64,000 nucleotides of DNA from NCBI RefSeq assembly GCF_024347375.1, contig NZ_AP025470.1:992001-1056000 (forward strand). The letters run 5' to 3'. Source of the DNA: Vibrio coralliirubri. Lineage in GTDB: Bacteria; Pseudomonadota; Gammaproteobacteria; Enterobacterales; Vibrionaceae. The first letter of the stretch is position 1; each line of letters starts with the position of its first letter. A program made the translations under genes and the position numbers. Shown piece after piece: positions 48,062-58,254 of the stretch. The notes below the pieces were generated by a model, which was not told where the DNA came from, did not search any database, and worked only from the letters and a program-made list of their open reading frames with translations.

Positions 48062-50056
48062 ATGTCTCGCCTTATTATTGCTGAAAAACCAAGCCTCGGC
48101 CGCGCGATCGCCGCTGCACTACCGAATCCACAGAAGAAAGACCAAGGGTTTATCAAATGTGGTAATGGAGATGTGGTGACTTGGTGTATTGGACACTTAT
48201 TGGAACAGGTTGAGCCGGATGCTTATGATGACCGTTATAAGAAGTGGAACTTAGCCGATCTTCCTATCGTACCAGAGCAATGGCAACTAAGACCGCGTAA
48301 GACGTCAAGCAAACAGCTCACGGTGATCCGAAAGCTATTGAAGGACGCGACCCAAATTGTCCATGCGGGAGACCCGGATAGAGAAGGGCAGCTGTTGGTT
48401 GATGAAGTGATTGATTATTGCAAGGTGTCTAAGTCTAAGAAAGAGTCGATGGACAGGCTATTGATCAGCGACTTGAACTTACCTGCTGTGAAGCGGGCGC
48501 TCTCTCAAATGCGCAGCAACCGCGACTTTATTCCACTGTCTATTTCTGCATTAGCGCGATCTAGAGCCGATTGGTTGTATGGCATGAACATGACTCGTGC
48601 TTATACCTTGTTAGGTCAAAAGGCGGGCTACCAAGGCGTGTTGTCGGTCGGACGAGTGCAAACGCCAGTGCTTGGTTTGGTTGTAAGACGTGATGAAGAA
48701 ATCGAGAATTTCATTCCTAAAGATTACTTCACTCTACACGCTTTGATCCCTTATCAAAACAACGGCCAGAGCTTTGATATTCGAGCGCGTTGGAAACCAA
48801 GCGAAGCATGTAAACCATGGCAAGATGAAGAAGGTCGCGTGCTCAATCGAAAGCTGGTTGAGAACGTGGCTAACCGAATTGCGAATCAACCCGCGACGGT
48901 GACGGAATCAGAGCAAAAGCAAAGTAAACAAGCTGCGCCACTGCCTTACTCGCTGTCAGCTTTGCAGATTGATGCGTCTAAGCGTTTTGGTATGAGTGCT
49001 CAGCAGGTGTTAGATACGTGTCAGTCTTTGTACGAGAAACACAAGCTCATCACTTACCCACGCTCTGATAGCCGCTATCTACCTAAAGAGCACTACTCGC
49101 AGCGAGAATCGATCGTTGATGCTATCGCTAACAATGCCAAAGAGCTGCAAAGTGGCGCTCAAGGTGCGGACCTTTCTCTTAAATCCAAAGCATGGAACGA
49201 CAGCAAAGTCGATGCTCACCACGCAATAATCCCAACACCGAAGAAATCATCGGTGAATGGCCTGTCTGCCAACGAGATGAAGATCTATCAGCAAATCGCT
49301 CGTCAGTATCTAATGCAATTCTACCCACCGGCGGTTTTTGCCGATGCAAAGTTAGTCTTTGATATCGCTGGTGGTGTGTTCATTGCAAAAGGGCGCCAGC
49401 TTATCAACCCGGGCTGGAAAGTGTTGATGGGCAAAACGGACACTGAAGAAAAAGGGGATGGCACGGATACGGTTCCCCCATTGGATAAAGGTACGGTTTT
49501 GACGTGTCGTGAAGGCGTGATTGGTGATAAGAAAACGGAGCCACCAAAACACTTTACGGAAGCGACGTTGCTTCAAGCGATGACAGGTATCGCGCGTTTT
49601 GTTGCGAACAAAGACCTTAAAGCTATTTTGAAAGAGACCGATGGCCTTGGCACAGAAGCGACCCGTGCAGGCATTCTAGATACCCTTTTCAAAAGACAAC
49701 TGCTAACGCGCCAAGGTAAGAGCATTCACAGTAGCCCAGCGGGCAGAGGCTTGATTCATGCCTTACCTGAGGATTCTACCTTCCCAGACATGACGGCACA
49801 CTGGGAGCACCAATTGCAAGGTATGGCTGAACGAAATCAAGCGTATCAACCTTTCATGCAAGCGTTAGAAAGCAAGATTGATGGTTTGATGGGCAAGGTA
49901 AAAACCGGCGAAGTTCCTGAGTCTCTGCGCCATCTTCCTAAAGTCGAGAGACCTGCGTTCAAACGCCGTAAAAGCGGTGGTGCGAAGAAGTCTTATGCCA
50001 AGACAGGTACGTATGCTAAGAAAGGAACTTCCGCTAAAAAGAGCACCAAAAGCTAA
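48062..50056 (+). CDS. topB: DNA topoisomerase III
   Basis: 664 aa from the ATG at 48062 ([20 protein letters not shown]); an upstream in-frame start at 48029 would add 11 residues and lacks family support. Toprim motifs AEKPSLG and AGDPDREGQ are intact, as is the active-site Tyr in [13 protein letters not shown] (about residue 331). A Lys/Gly/Ser-rich basic tail ends the protein. It decatenates DNA as a type IA topoisomerase. Its 5' side abuts the foreign island. Confidence 0.95.
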   Translation: MSRLIIAEKPSLGRAIAAALPNPQKKDQGFIKCGNGDVVTWCIGHLLEQVEPDAYDDRYKKWNLADLPIVPEQWQLRPRKTSSKQLTVIRKLLKDATQIVHAGDPDREGQLLVDEVIDYCKVSKSKKESMDRLLISDLNLPAVKRALSQMRSNRDFIPLSISALARSRADWLYGMNMTRAYTLLGQKAGYQGVLSVGRVQTPVLGLVVRRDEEIENFIPKDYFTLHALIPYQNNGQSFDIRARWKPSEACKPWQDEEGRVLNRKLVENVANRIANQPATVTESEQKQSKQAAPLPYSLSALQIDASKRFGMSAQQVLDTCQSLYEKHKLITYPRSDSRYLPKEHYSQRESIVDAIANNAKELQSGAQGADLSLKSKAWNDSKVDAHHAIIPTPKKSSVNGLSANEMKIYQQIARQYLMQFYPPAVFADAKLVFDIAGGVFIAKGRQLINPGWKVLMGKTDTEEKGDGTDTVPPLDKGTVLTCREGVIGDKKTEPPKHFTEATLLQAMTGIARFVANKDLKAILKETDGLGTEATRAGILDTLFKRQLLTRQGKSIHSSPAGRGLIHALPEDSTFPDMTAHWEHQLQGMAERNQAYQPFMQALESKIDGLMGKVKTGEVPESLRHLPKVERPAFKRRKSGGAKKSYAKTGTYAKKGTSAKKSTKS

Positions 50057-50074
50057 GACTTATTGAGGTTAGGA

Positions 50075-51076
50075 TTAACGACCAACTTTACGGTCACAGC
50101 GCTTAAACAGCTGCTGCCAATAGTCGACATGGCGACGAGTTGATGCTCGAAAAGCTTGATGTGCATCTTGAATGGGAAAGTAATAACTGTGCAGTTCAGG
50201 TTGCGCGTCAAACATTCCTAGTTGCGGGGCTAACTGCTGATAGTAGCCATCCAGTTGCGCCATGTAAGGCTGAACCTTACCTATGTATTGTTGCTCGAAT
50301 ACATTGTTGAGATAACGAAACTTGGTCGTGTCTCGTTGTTTACCACAGATGATATTGTCATCAAAAGTTGTCAGCTGTTTGGTGATGGTATCAAGTTCGG
50401 CCGAAGCTCGCGTGAGCGAGTAGTATAAATCCCCGAGCGTAGAGCTCTTCTCTAAGATTTCTTGAACCTCAGTGGTTCTGCCGGAAACGAGCGGAATGTT
50501 TAACGCTTGATTGATGTGTTGTAAGGCATCACTGGTTTGTCGTACCTGATCGCCGATATCAGCGCTCAACCACTGACTACCCCGCATTTGTGACTGCATC
50601 GCATCACTGGCATAGATGAGATTCCATTGATGTAGTGGAAACTGTGCGAGTTTCTGTTGCTCAATTTCTCTTAGTAATTCTACGATCTCTGGGTCTAATT
50701 CATTACTGGATAAACATTTACCCACACCTTCAAGTAGCGCGGCTTGATAATCGTAATTACGAAACTCATCCGCGACCTTGCCCAGAACCGAATTTCTTTC
50801 TGCTATCAGATTGAACAGTCCACATTGACGAAGCTGGTAGCTGTCGATGAGGCCGATAGAGAGTGAGGGCACGTCAAGCAGCAGTTCTCGTTTTCTCGGT
50901 AGGCTTTCAAATTCCCATTCCTCTTTTATCTCGTCAGCATCTTGTACTCTGGCTATCTTGGTTTGATAGTCGTCGAACAAGTCGCCGGGACCATCACTGA
51001 AACAGCCAGCTAGCATCACTGTCAGACAAAACAGCGTTGAGTGCTTAACTAGGTTTGAGAGATGCCCTGCATTCAT
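50075..51076 (-). CDS. DUF3080 family lipoprotein
   Basis: 333 aa. The signal peptide ends in lipobox LAGC (Cys about 25). The rest is helical and rich in Gln/Leu; the layout fits the DUF3080 family of Vibrio and relatives, of unknown function. It is convergent with topB, only 18 bases between stops. The SDR gene lies seven bases upstream on the same strand, so the two form an operon. Confidence 0.75.
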   Translation of the reverse strand: MNAGHLSNLVKHSTLFCLTVMLAGCFSDGPGDLFDDYQTKIARVQDADEIKEEWEFESLPRKRELLLDVPSLSIGLIDSYQLRQCGLFNLIAERNSVLGKVADEFRNYDYQAALLEGVGKCLSSNELDPEIVELLREIEQQKLAQFPLHQWNLIYASDAMQSQMRGSQWLSADIGDQVRQTSDALQHINQALNIPLVSGRTTEVQEILEKSSTLGDLYYSLTRASAELDTITKQLTTFDDNIICGKQRDTTKFRYLNNVFEQQYIGKVQPYMAQLDGYYQQLAPQLGMFDAQPELHSYYFPIQDAHQAFRASTRRHVDYWQQLFKRCDRKVGR

Positions 51077-51083
51077 CTGTGGA

Positions 51084-51767
51084 TTACCAGTCTATTTCGC
51101 TGCCATCGAAATTGAAGAAGTGACCACTTACTTCGATATTCGCTGAGTCGATGACTTTAATAAGGCCAGAAGCTGAGGTGTCGGTGTCGATCAGAGCATT
51201 AGGGCCGCCCATTTCGGTCTGTACCCAACCTGGATGCAGTGCTAACACCGTAAAGCCATCGGTTAAGTCGTTGCTTAAGCTCTTCACCACGGAGTTTAGA
51301 GCGGCTTTAGAGGAACGATAGATATAACCGCCGCCTGAGGTGTTCTCTGACATACTGCCGACTCTAGAGGATAAACAAGCGACCTTTTTGATATCGCTGC
51401 CTTCTAATAAAGGCAATAGCGTTTCGACAAGCTTCAGTGGAGCGATGGTGTTGACTTCGAATACACGACGCCACTCTTCAACATCGGTATTACCCAGCCT
51501 GTAGCCTTTCGGGCCATAGTAGCCAGCGTTGTTGATCAAGATATCAATCGACTCTATTTGCGAAGGGAGTTGGCTTACTGCTTGGTAATCGGTTATCTCT
51601 AATTGAATACAGGTAAGGTTGGTGTTGTGGTCTGCGAGTGAGAGCAGTTCTTTTGCTGAATGGGTATCACGATAAGTCGCGTACACCTTGTGATTACCTT
51701 CCAAGTATTGTTGAGTCAGGCTTAAGCCAATGCCGCGATTCGCTCCAGTAATAAAAATAACGCTCAT
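51084..51767 (-). CDS. Short-chain dehydrogenase/reductase
   Basis: 227 aa. The NAD(P) motif TGANRGIG (residues 7-14), NNAG (about 79) and the catalytic Ser / Tyr-x-x-x-Lys (YRSSK, about 149-153) are intact. A classical SDR of the csgA-like group; the substrate cannot be inferred. It is directly upstream of the DUF3080 gene, with a small Fur-box-preceded ORF before it. Confidence 0.88.
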   Translation of the reverse strand: MSVIFITGANRGIGLSLTQQYLEGNHKVYATYRDTHSAKELLSLADHNTNLTCIQLEITDYQAVSQLPSQIESIDILINNAGYYGPKGYRLGNTDVEEWRRVFEVNTIAPLKLVETLLPLLEGSDIKKVACLSSRVGSMSENTSGGGYIYRSSKAALNSVVKSLSNDLTDGFTVLALHPGWVQTEMGGPNALIDTDTSASGLIKVIDSANIEVSGHFFNFDGSEIDW

Positions 51768-51792
51768 GGTGATTCCTTTTCAGTTCAATTAG

Positions 51793-51918
51793 TTAAGTTT
51801 GATGGCTTAACACGAGAAAATCAACGCTCCACCAACTGGCCATTAGCATTCCTACAAAAATCATTACTGCTGCCGCTGAGTCGCAGATCACCCCAAAGAT
51901 GAGTATTACGTTTTTCAT
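51793..51918 (-). CDS. 41-aa small membrane protein downstream of a Fur box
   Basis: ATG at 51918 (MKNVILIFGVICDSAAAVMIFVGMLMASWW) to TAA at 51793. Most of the chain is one hydrophobic segment. The ribosome site is weak (GAGACAAC). It ends 26 bases before the SDR start on the same strand, so the three minus genes could share a promoter. A strong Fur box lies 25 bases upstream. Confidence 0.55.
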   Translation of the reverse strand: MKNVILIFGVICDSAAAVMIFVGMLMASWWSVDFLVLSHQT

Positions 51919-51942
51919 TGTTGTCTCTTTAATTAATAATAA

Positions 51943-51957
51943 CGATAATCATTATCA
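51943..51957. promoter_or_regulatory. Fur box between the 41-aa ORF and the deacetylase gene
   Basis: CGATAATCATTATCA matches 13 of 14 fixed positions of the 7-1-7 consensus TGATAATNATTATCA. It lies 25 bases before the minus-strand small ORF and 68 bases before the + strand deacetylase start, so it could control either. Confidence 0.8.
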
Positions 51958-52024
51958 TTAATTAGGGTTGTCGCCAAGTTTGAGGCTGTTATGATTTTGA
52001 GAAAGATACGCAATTAGTCTGATT

Positions 52025-52945
52025 ATGATTCCTTTAATTTACCACCCAATCTATTCGCAGTTACCTTTACCCGAAGGTCATCGCTACCCAATCAACAAAT
52101 ATCAGTTGTTGCATAGTGCTGTTGAGGCGCTGATGGATAGTGAACCTCGATGGAAGAGCAAGTTTGAAGTGTGTCAACCAACGCCTGTTTCGGTAGAGCA
52201 AGTAAAACAAGTACACGATAGCGAATATGTCGATTTGCTCGTGTCTGGTAATTTGCCTGCAGCAAAGATGAGACGTATCGGTTTCCCGTGGAGCGAGCAA
52301 CTTATCGAAAGAACACTCTACTCAAGTGGTGGAACCTGCTTGGCCGCTGAAATGGCAATAGAGAGTGGTTTAGCGATTCATTTGAGTGGTGGTTATCATC
52401 ATGCGCATCATGATTTTGGCAGTGGCTTTTGTTTGTTGAACGATTTGGTTTTAGCGGCAAAACACGCGCTGACCTTTGAACATATCGATAAAGTGCTGAT
52501 CGTTGATAGCGACGTTCATCATGGTGATGGCACAGCAACTCTTTGCCAAGAGAACGACGACATCATTACTCTGTCGTTCCACTGCGATAAAAACTTCCCT
52601 GCACGAAAGCCGCTATCCGATTTAGATGTGCCGTTAAGTCGTGAAACAGAAGATGAAGAGTTCTTACGTTGTTTTGAACAAGTCACTAAGTTAGCGATTG
52701 CTCACCATCAACCTGATCTGATTATTTATGATGCGGGGATCGATATCCATCAAGACGATGAACTGGGTTATTTGAATGTCTCGACACAAGGGATATTTGA
52801 GCGCGACTGTTTCATGATTGAATTAGCGAAATCAGAGTCTATTCCGATGGCCTGCGTAGTCGGTGGCGGATATCGAACTCAACATCAAGATTTGGTGCCG
52901 ATTCACATGCAGCTGTTAAAAGCGGCTTATCATGTTCACGGTTAG
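52025..52945 (+). CDS. Histone-deacetylase-superfamily hydrolase
   Basis: 306 aa. Arginase/deacetylase-fold zinc motifs are present: HHAHHDFGSGFC (about residues 120-131), VDSDVHHGDGT (about 160-170) and YDAGIDIHQDDELG (about 240-253), with the final CVVGGGYR loop. It resembles bacterial acetylpolyamine amidohydrolase or acetoin-utilisation-type proteins; the natural substrate is unknown. Divergent from the SDR cluster, with the Fur box between. Confidence 0.88.
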   Translation: MIPLIYHPIYSQLPLPEGHRYPINKYQLLHSAVEALMDSEPRWKSKFEVCQPTPVSVEQVKQVHDSEYVDLLVSGNLPAAKMRRIGFPWSEQLIERTLYSSGGTCLAAEMAIESGLAIHLSGGYHHAHHDFGSGFCLLNDLVLAAKHALTFEHIDKVLIVDSDVHHGDGTATLCQENDDIITLSFHCDKNFPARKPLSDLDVPLSRETEDEEFLRCFEQVTKLAIAHHQPDLIIYDAGIDIHQDDELGYLNVSTQGIFERDCFMIELAKSESIPMACVVGGGYRTQHQDLVPIHMQLLKAAYHVHG

Positions 52946-53137
52946 CTTCCTAAATTAGCGACAGAAAGCTCATCAGAAATGATGTATTAAATAAGGCCTC
53001 TTGCACCATAAAAGACACGCTTGCACCAGTATGATTCATATAAAGTACTTTTTTATTAATTAGTTACGTATTTGTGTGATTAATTGTGGTCTGTAAATTG
53101 CTTTACCCATGTGTCTATAAAAACACAAGGGATAAAA

Positions 53138-55264
53138 ATGAACCTGACGGACAAGGAACGTAGTTGGCTTAATTGGTTTGGCGCAACAGGAAAACTGGCT
53201 ATGCGCAGAGCTTGTTTCCTCAATCGAAGTAGGACGGAAGAGCTTGAACAAGCTTTTGAAAGTATTGCTCACACGCGAGTTCAACTTCTGCATAACTGGG
53301 TCAAGAATCAATGGGATTTTTTAGAAGACTCTGCTGTTTATTTGGCAAGTCGAACGGAAGAGCAAGCTCAAGGGACGTTAGTTAGCCTTCTTAAACGCAG
53401 TACGGATTTTTCTGAGTTGGCGATCGTCGATGCTAAGGGGATAGCACAAGCATCGAGTTATCATGAGCATGTAGGGGTTAATCTTGGAGACAAGAAGGCT
53501 TTAGTTGAAGGGGCTTCAAAGCGTTATCTTCATGGGCCGTATATGGATCCACGCACGTTGAACGTAGGGTCGTCGAGTTCATCGTTTCATGATCAAGTAA
53601 CGCTGATGTTTTATGTCCCCTTTTCTCGGGATGAAGGGGCGCAACAATTCCTATGTGGTCGTGTACCTAATGATGTTATTGGTGACATTATTCAGAGAGA
53701 AGCGGGGCATATTTATAGCGAGTCGGGTGATAACTATATCTTTATGGTCGACTCCATTCATGATCCTCATACTCAGCCGGGGGTTGCGCTCTCTCGTTCT
53801 CGCTTTGAAGATAATACATTTTCACACGGCGAGAACTTAAAGCAAGGGATTCATACTGATTGGGGAACGGTTAAGATCCAGCAGCATACCGAATTTGAGA
53901 TTCGCTTTACAGACCCAGCCACTAATCAGCTTCACCCAGGCGTAAGAGAAACCATTAAAAATGGCAGTAACCTGTTTATAGATTATCCCGGGTATTCCGA
54001 CTATCGCCACATACCCGTTATTGGCAAAGGTATCACCTTTCAATTGGATGGTTCACCAGATACTTTTGGCATGATGTGTGAGTCCGATTTAGAAGAGGTC
54101 TACAGAGACCGAAGCCTAAGTTATACCTTATCTAAGCACTTTATCAGCTGCATGCTACTGCCTCTATTTGTTCCATTACTGTTTGCCAACCTTTATACAC
54201 TCACACCTTTTATGCAGAGTGGCATTATGTTCGCTTGCGCGTTGCTTTCATTGGGCTTATTCCGTTTAGTTAGCGCCAAACCACTAGCGAAGAAGATTCA
54301 CGAAATGACCGGAGTAATGCAGACCTTAGCCGAAGGTGATGGCAACTTAAGTCGGAGGCTGGATCCCACCACATTCAGTCATAATGAACTTGGCAACCTA
54401 GGGCGTTGGACTAACAGTTTTATCGACAATTTAGATAACACGGTGAGTGAGTTGATCCATGCGAGTCACGAAGTTAGAGAGGTTTCTGAATCGATGTTTC
54501 GTCGTAGTGTCGTGATGAAGCAAACCAGTGATGATGCATCACAAGCGTTAAGCAATATGCTTCAGTTGAGTCAGTATCAACAGAGTGAAATTACTCATGC
54601 GAGTGTCTCAGCAACGCAAATGGACACGGTGATGAAACAAGCCGTTCTGAGTGCGGAGAAGGAATACAATCAGTCCGTCGAAGGCATGGAGATTGTTCGC
54701 AATATCGTAGAAAGCTCGGCGCATAGCGTGAATGAGGTGAATAATGAAATGACTAAGGTGTCTGACATTATAGATATCATTACTGACATTACCGCGCAGA
54801 CTAACCTTTTGGCCTTGAATGCGGCCATTGAGTCGGCAAGAGCAGGTGAACACGGCAGAGGGTTCTCTGTCGTCGCTTCTGAAGTAAGAACTCTGGCTGA
54901 CCGAACTTCACAAGCTGCTAACCATATTAGTGACCTAATGAAAGAGTTGCATAGTAAGTCTCGCAGTGCTGTTGAGTCCATGGAGCGAGGTGTGGAGAAT
55001 GTGAGTAAAGGAAACTTAACAGTCGACTCAAATGCTCGCAGTGAGCAAATTCAAGCAGCGGTGAGCGATCTCTTTACCACGATGTCTAACCTAGATGAGA
55101 ATAGTCAGAAAAATGGGCAAACGGCAGATAAAGCCCAACGTTCAATATCTGACTTACAACTGTCGACTAAGCAACTCGCACGTCGAGTTTCTTTGATGGG
55201 CAATGCATTGAGCCGCTTAGACCAATTGATTGGACGCTTTGAAGTTAGCCGAAAAGTGGCATAG
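53138..55264 (+). CDS. Methyl-accepting chemotaxis protein
   Basis: 708 aa from the ATG at 53138, preceded by AAGGGAT; a longer frame from 53084 lacks a ribosome site. The N-terminal about 330 residues form a Cache-like sensor, yet no membrane helix precedes them. Two adjacent helices follow (about 335-375), then HAMP (about 385-440). The signalling domain is centred on [31 protein letters not shown]. No CheR-tether pentapeptide ends the protein. The ligand is unknown. Confidence 0.9.
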   Translation: MNLTDKERSWLNWFGATGKLAMRRACFLNRSRTEELEQAFESIAHTRVQLLHNWVKNQWDFLEDSAVYLASRTEEQAQGTLVSLLKRSTDFSELAIVDAKGIAQASSYHEHVGVNLGDKKALVEGASKRYLHGPYMDPRTLNVGSSSSSFHDQVTLMFYVPFSRDEGAQQFLCGRVPNDVIGDIIQREAGHIYSESGDNYIFMVDSIHDPHTQPGVALSRSRFEDNTFSHGENLKQGIHTDWGTVKIQQHTEFEIRFTDPATNQLHPGVRETIKNGSNLFIDYPGYSDYRHIPVIGKGITFQLDGSPDTFGMMCESDLEEVYRDRSLSYTLSKHFISCMLLPLFVPLLFANLYTLTPFMQSGIMFACALLSLGLFRLVSAKPLAKKIHEMTGVMQTLAEGDGNLSRRLDPTTFSHNELGNLGRWTNSFIDNLDNTVSELIHASHEVREVSESMFRRSVVMKQTSDDASQALSNMLQLSQYQQSEITHASVSATQMDTVMKQAVLSAEKEYNQSVEGMEIVRNIVESSAHSVNEVNNEMTKVSDIIDIITDITAQTNLLALNAAIESARAGEHGRGFSVVASEVRTLADRTSQAANHISDLMKELHSKSRSAVESMERGVENVSKGNLTVDSNARSEQIQAAVSDLFTTMSNLDENSQKNGQTADKAQRSISDLQLSTKQLARRVSLMGNALSRLDQLIGRFEVSRKVA

Positions 55265-55302
55265 TGGAAACTACGTAAGTTCTTTATGCAAATGCCAGAT
55301 AC

Positions 55303-55335
55303 AAAAAAGCCGCTGATTTCTCAGCGGCTTTCTTT
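55303..55335 (-). terminator. Terminator of tRNA-Ser copy 1
   Basis: A GCCGCTGA / TCAGCGGC stem with its T-run on the minus strand, just after the tRNA 3' end. Confidence 0.9.
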
Positions 55336-55339
55336 AATG

Positions 55340-55430
55340 TGGTGGAGGGATAGGGATTTGAACCCTAGAACCGCTATTAACGGTTGCCGGTTTTCAAGAC
55401 CGGTGCTTTCGACCACTCAGCCATCCCTCC
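55340..55430 (-). tRNA. tRNA-Ser(UGA), copy 1
   Basis: 91 bases including an encoded CCA. Acceptor stem GGAGGGA/TCCCTCC, anticodon loop CTTGAAA giving UGA, and a long variable arm typical of serine tRNAs. Confidence 0.97.
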
Positions 55431-55455
55431 AATGGCGCGTATAATATAAGGGTGG

Positions 55456-55839
55456 CTTTCGCTTGTAAATACCCTTATTAACTGACTGCTTTTTTTATGA
55501 ACGCTTTTGGGTGTTTTTGTTCTGAATGATTATTTATTGTTCGGTTTATTAAGAGGCAGACAAAATCTAATATTCAACAAGCCAAGTATCCCCAACTTTT
55601 GTTATACGTGAAGTGTTTCAGTGCCATTAAAAAAGAAAGTATCTAATTGGTTTGCAGGCAAAGTTATGAGGGGAGTGGCTTAGGCATAGGAGCTTTCAGC
55701 TAGGGGCTTTTAAGTAAGAGCTTTTAGCTTAGAACTCTGAGCTCGGAATTTAAAACTAGGCATAAAGTGAATAGGCTTAAAATGAGGGTGGGTAGAGTCT
55801 TGTTAGATGAGCTTTATATTATAGATAAGCTTCAGATGC
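55456..55839. other. Spacer between duplicated tRNA-Ser genes
   Basis: About 385 bases with no convincing gene. The stretch 55690-55760 holds degenerate repeats of (A)GGAGCTTTTAGCT-like units. Confidence 0.5.
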
Positions 55840-55872
55840 AAAAAAGCCGCTGATTTCTCAGCGGCTTTCTTT
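55840..55872 (-). terminator. Terminator of tRNA-Ser copy 2
   Basis: Same hairpin as downstream of copy 1. Confidence 0.9.
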
Positions 55873-55876
55873 AATG

Positions 55877-55967
55877 TGGTGGAGGGATAGGGATTTGAAC
55901 CCTAGAACCGCTATTAACGGTTGCCGGTTTTCAAGACCGGTGCTTTCGACCACTCAGCCATCCCTCC
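55877..55967 (-). tRNA. tRNA-Ser(UGA), copy 2
   Basis: Identical 91-base gene 537 bases from copy 1; terminator and immediate upstream bases are duplicated with it. Confidence 0.97.
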
Positions 55968-56063
55968 AATGGCGTGAATAATATAAGGGGTGGAGGATCT
56001 TGTAAACCCTTAATTTTCATAATTTTGTTTTGTTGCTTGTTTTCTAATCATTCACGGCAATAA

Positions 56064-56090
56064 AAAAGGGAAGCCATTGGCTTCCCTTTT
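56064..56090 (-). terminator. Terminator after yejM
   Basis: AAAAGGGAAGCC / GGCTTCCCTTTT around ATT; the T-run serves the minus-strand yejM. Confidence 0.85.
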
Positions 56091-56105
56091 CTGTTTGGTG
56101 ATTAT

Positions 56106-57914
56106 TTAGTCATTTTTTGTGTAGAAACGCTGTAGCTCTGTCAGGCCTTGCATCAACACGGGTAAGCGAGGGCTTACGTTTTTCAGGCGCTTGTAATTCT
56201 GGTCGTACAATTTGTAGTTACCAAATTTATCTAACACCGTTGTTTGCTGATCAGTAACAAGCGCAAGCTCACGTGAGTCGCCTGCGAGGATCCACTTTCT
56301 GTTACGCTCATTAAACAGGCTGCGACCACTACTGAAATCTGTTGGGTTCGAAGATACACCCAATAGCTCTTGCATCAGTGTTACTGATACGTCTAGATGA
56401 CTAGAACGGTGGGTGTATTCAGAAGCAGACTTACCAGGCCAGCTAATAAACAGTGGCACCTGTAACTGATAACGACTGTAGTTGGAGTTTGCACCCCAGC
56501 TGTTGGTTTTGGTTTCGTTAAACTCAGTACCGTGGTTAGAGGTAATGATAACTACCGTGTTGTCGGCGAGCTCTAAGCGTTCCAGTTCAGTGTAGATAGT
56601 TGCTAGCTGAGCATCGGCCGCTGTCGCAGACTTTTGATAGTCTGCTGCAAAACGCTCTGCTGTCGTAAGCGTAGAGTCCGACTCTGAACTTGAATCGTAA
56701 CTGGCGAAGTTATCCAGTGTGGTCAATTCAATAAAGTTAAACCAAGGGCGTTTAGCTTGCGGTGATTGAATCCAGTCAGACCAAGCTTTTATTGCACTCT
56801 GGTCATCATAAGTTGCTTGCTCTGGCATCACATCACGGCCTCGGAAGATAATATCCGAGTAAAGTGCATCGCTAAAGTTGTCGCCACTGAAAGCAGCGAA
56901 CTTGTAATCGTGATTATCTAAAACATCGAGCAATACTGCGCTGGACCCTTGAGCTTCGATGCTGCTTGCGTAGCTGCTCGGTAGGCCGTAGAACAAGCCG
57001 AAAATACCAAACATATCGTTACTTGAACTGTAGTGGTTGGTGAAGTTGATCGACTGTTGTGCGTAGGCATAGCTGTTTGGCATCGCTGCCGCATTAAGTG
57101 CGTCAGAGCGAAGGTTGTTCACACTCACCATCAGGATATTAAGATCATCACTGCGGCGGTTGTATTGAATTTTTTCTAGCGGGTAGCTAACTAGGTTTAC
57201 GGTCTCTTTATTCGCTTCTAAACGCTCAAGGTACTCTTCACGGTCTAATAGGCCATGTTTTTCCATAAAGCTTTTCGCTGTCATTGGGTAAGACAGTGGG
57301 AAGTTCGCTTTCTGGCTAGTAATTGGGTTATAGAAATACGCATCAGCCCACATGTAGGTCAAGTGGCTGCTGATGAAACACAAGAAGAAGACGGCAGTAA
57401 TCGGACGGCCAATGTGTTTATGAGACAGTTTACGCTGCTTACGCCAAACCCACTCAGACAGACCAAGCTGTAGTAAGAAGATAAATGGCATAACAATGAA
57501 GAGGTGCTGCAAATCAGACGTGAATGCAGATTCCTCTCCACTGAATAAAACCTCCCACACGACAGGCGTCAGGTGGAGGTTTATATTTTGATACGTTTGG
57601 GTATCAATCAACAGGACAGTTAAACCTATGGTCGCGAAGATAACGGCAACCAAACGTAATAACTTCCTCGACGGAAGAACAAAAGTGAGCGGGAACAGCA
57701 CTAATAGATAGAGCGCGAACACTAAAAAGCCAAAATGACCAACCCACGATGCAGCCAAATAGAATTGGCCTAGCAAGGTTTCTGGCCAAGCAGATTGAGT
57801 AATATAACGAGTACCAATCAACATCGCAGCAATGATGTTGAAAAATGCAAACCAGTGACCCCAACCAACCAGTCGAGATACACGATCGCTATATGAGTTT
57901 GCGCTGTCTACCAT
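56106..57914 (-). CDS. yejM: YejM/PbgA-type inner-membrane sulfatase-fold protein
   Basis: 602 aa. Five N-terminal membrane helices (about residues 18-190) are followed by a periplasmic alkaline-phosphatase-superfamily domain (NILMVSVNNLRSDAL near 259, VIITSNHGTEFNE near 455). In E. coli YejM (PbgA/LapC) senses lipopolysaccharide and controls LpxC degradation through LapB. It is transcribed after yejL, 28 bases apart, and divergent from yejK, the conserved yejKLM arrangement. It appears intact. Confidence 0.93.
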   Translation of the reverse strand: MVDSANSYSDRVSRLVGWGHWFAFFNIIAAMLIGTRYITQSAWPETLLGQFYLAASWVGHFGFLVFALYLLVLFPLTFVLPSRKLLRLVAVIFATIGLTVLLIDTQTYQNINLHLTPVVWEVLFSGEESAFTSDLQHLFIVMPFIFLLQLGLSEWVWRKQRKLSHKHIGRPITAVFFLCFISSHLTYMWADAYFYNPITSQKANFPLSYPMTAKSFMEKHGLLDREEYLERLEANKETVNLVSYPLEKIQYNRRSDDLNILMVSVNNLRSDALNAAAMPNSYAYAQQSINFTNHYSSSNDMFGIFGLFYGLPSSYASSIEAQGSSAVLLDVLDNHDYKFAAFSGDNFSDALYSDIIFRGRDVMPEQATYDDQSAIKAWSDWIQSPQAKRPWFNFIELTTLDNFASYDSSSESDSTLTTAERFAADYQKSATAADAQLATIYTELERLELADNTVVIITSNHGTEFNETKTNSWGANSNYSRYQLQVPLFISWPGKSASEYTHRSSHLDVSVTLMQELLGVSSNPTDFSSGRSLFNERNRKWILAGDSRELALVTDQQTTVLDKFGNYKLYDQNYKRLKNVSPRLPVLMQGLTELQRFYTKND

Positions 57915-57942
57915 TTATAATTCTTTTATCCGTCAATCAAAT

Positions 57943-58170
57943 TTAGTGAGACTTTTTATCTTCAAGAGAAGAAATTAAAGCTTCGGCAAATTTTTCAGCA
58001 ATTCCTTTGCGTTGTGAAGCAGCAACATTCTGATTTAAGACATTGGTTGCGATATTTCCAGCGATCATCAGTGAAAGTTCTGGCGAAGCTTTGTGCTTAG
58101 TTAGTACAGCACCTACTTCAGCTAGGATTTTTTCAACTTGATCATCTGTGTATTTAGATATAATCGGCAT
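57943..58170 (-). CDS. yejL: YejL family protein (DUF1414)
   Basis: 75 aa. [16 protein letters not shown] and [17 protein letters not shown] match the YejL family, a small soluble protein of unknown function. It is first in the yejL-yejM operon. Confidence 0.92.
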
Positions 58171-58254
58171 AAGGACTCTAATAATGATAGTAAAAGCGGC
58201 TTATGATAACCTACTATGCACGACAACTGAAACCTGAACGGTAATATTTTCACT

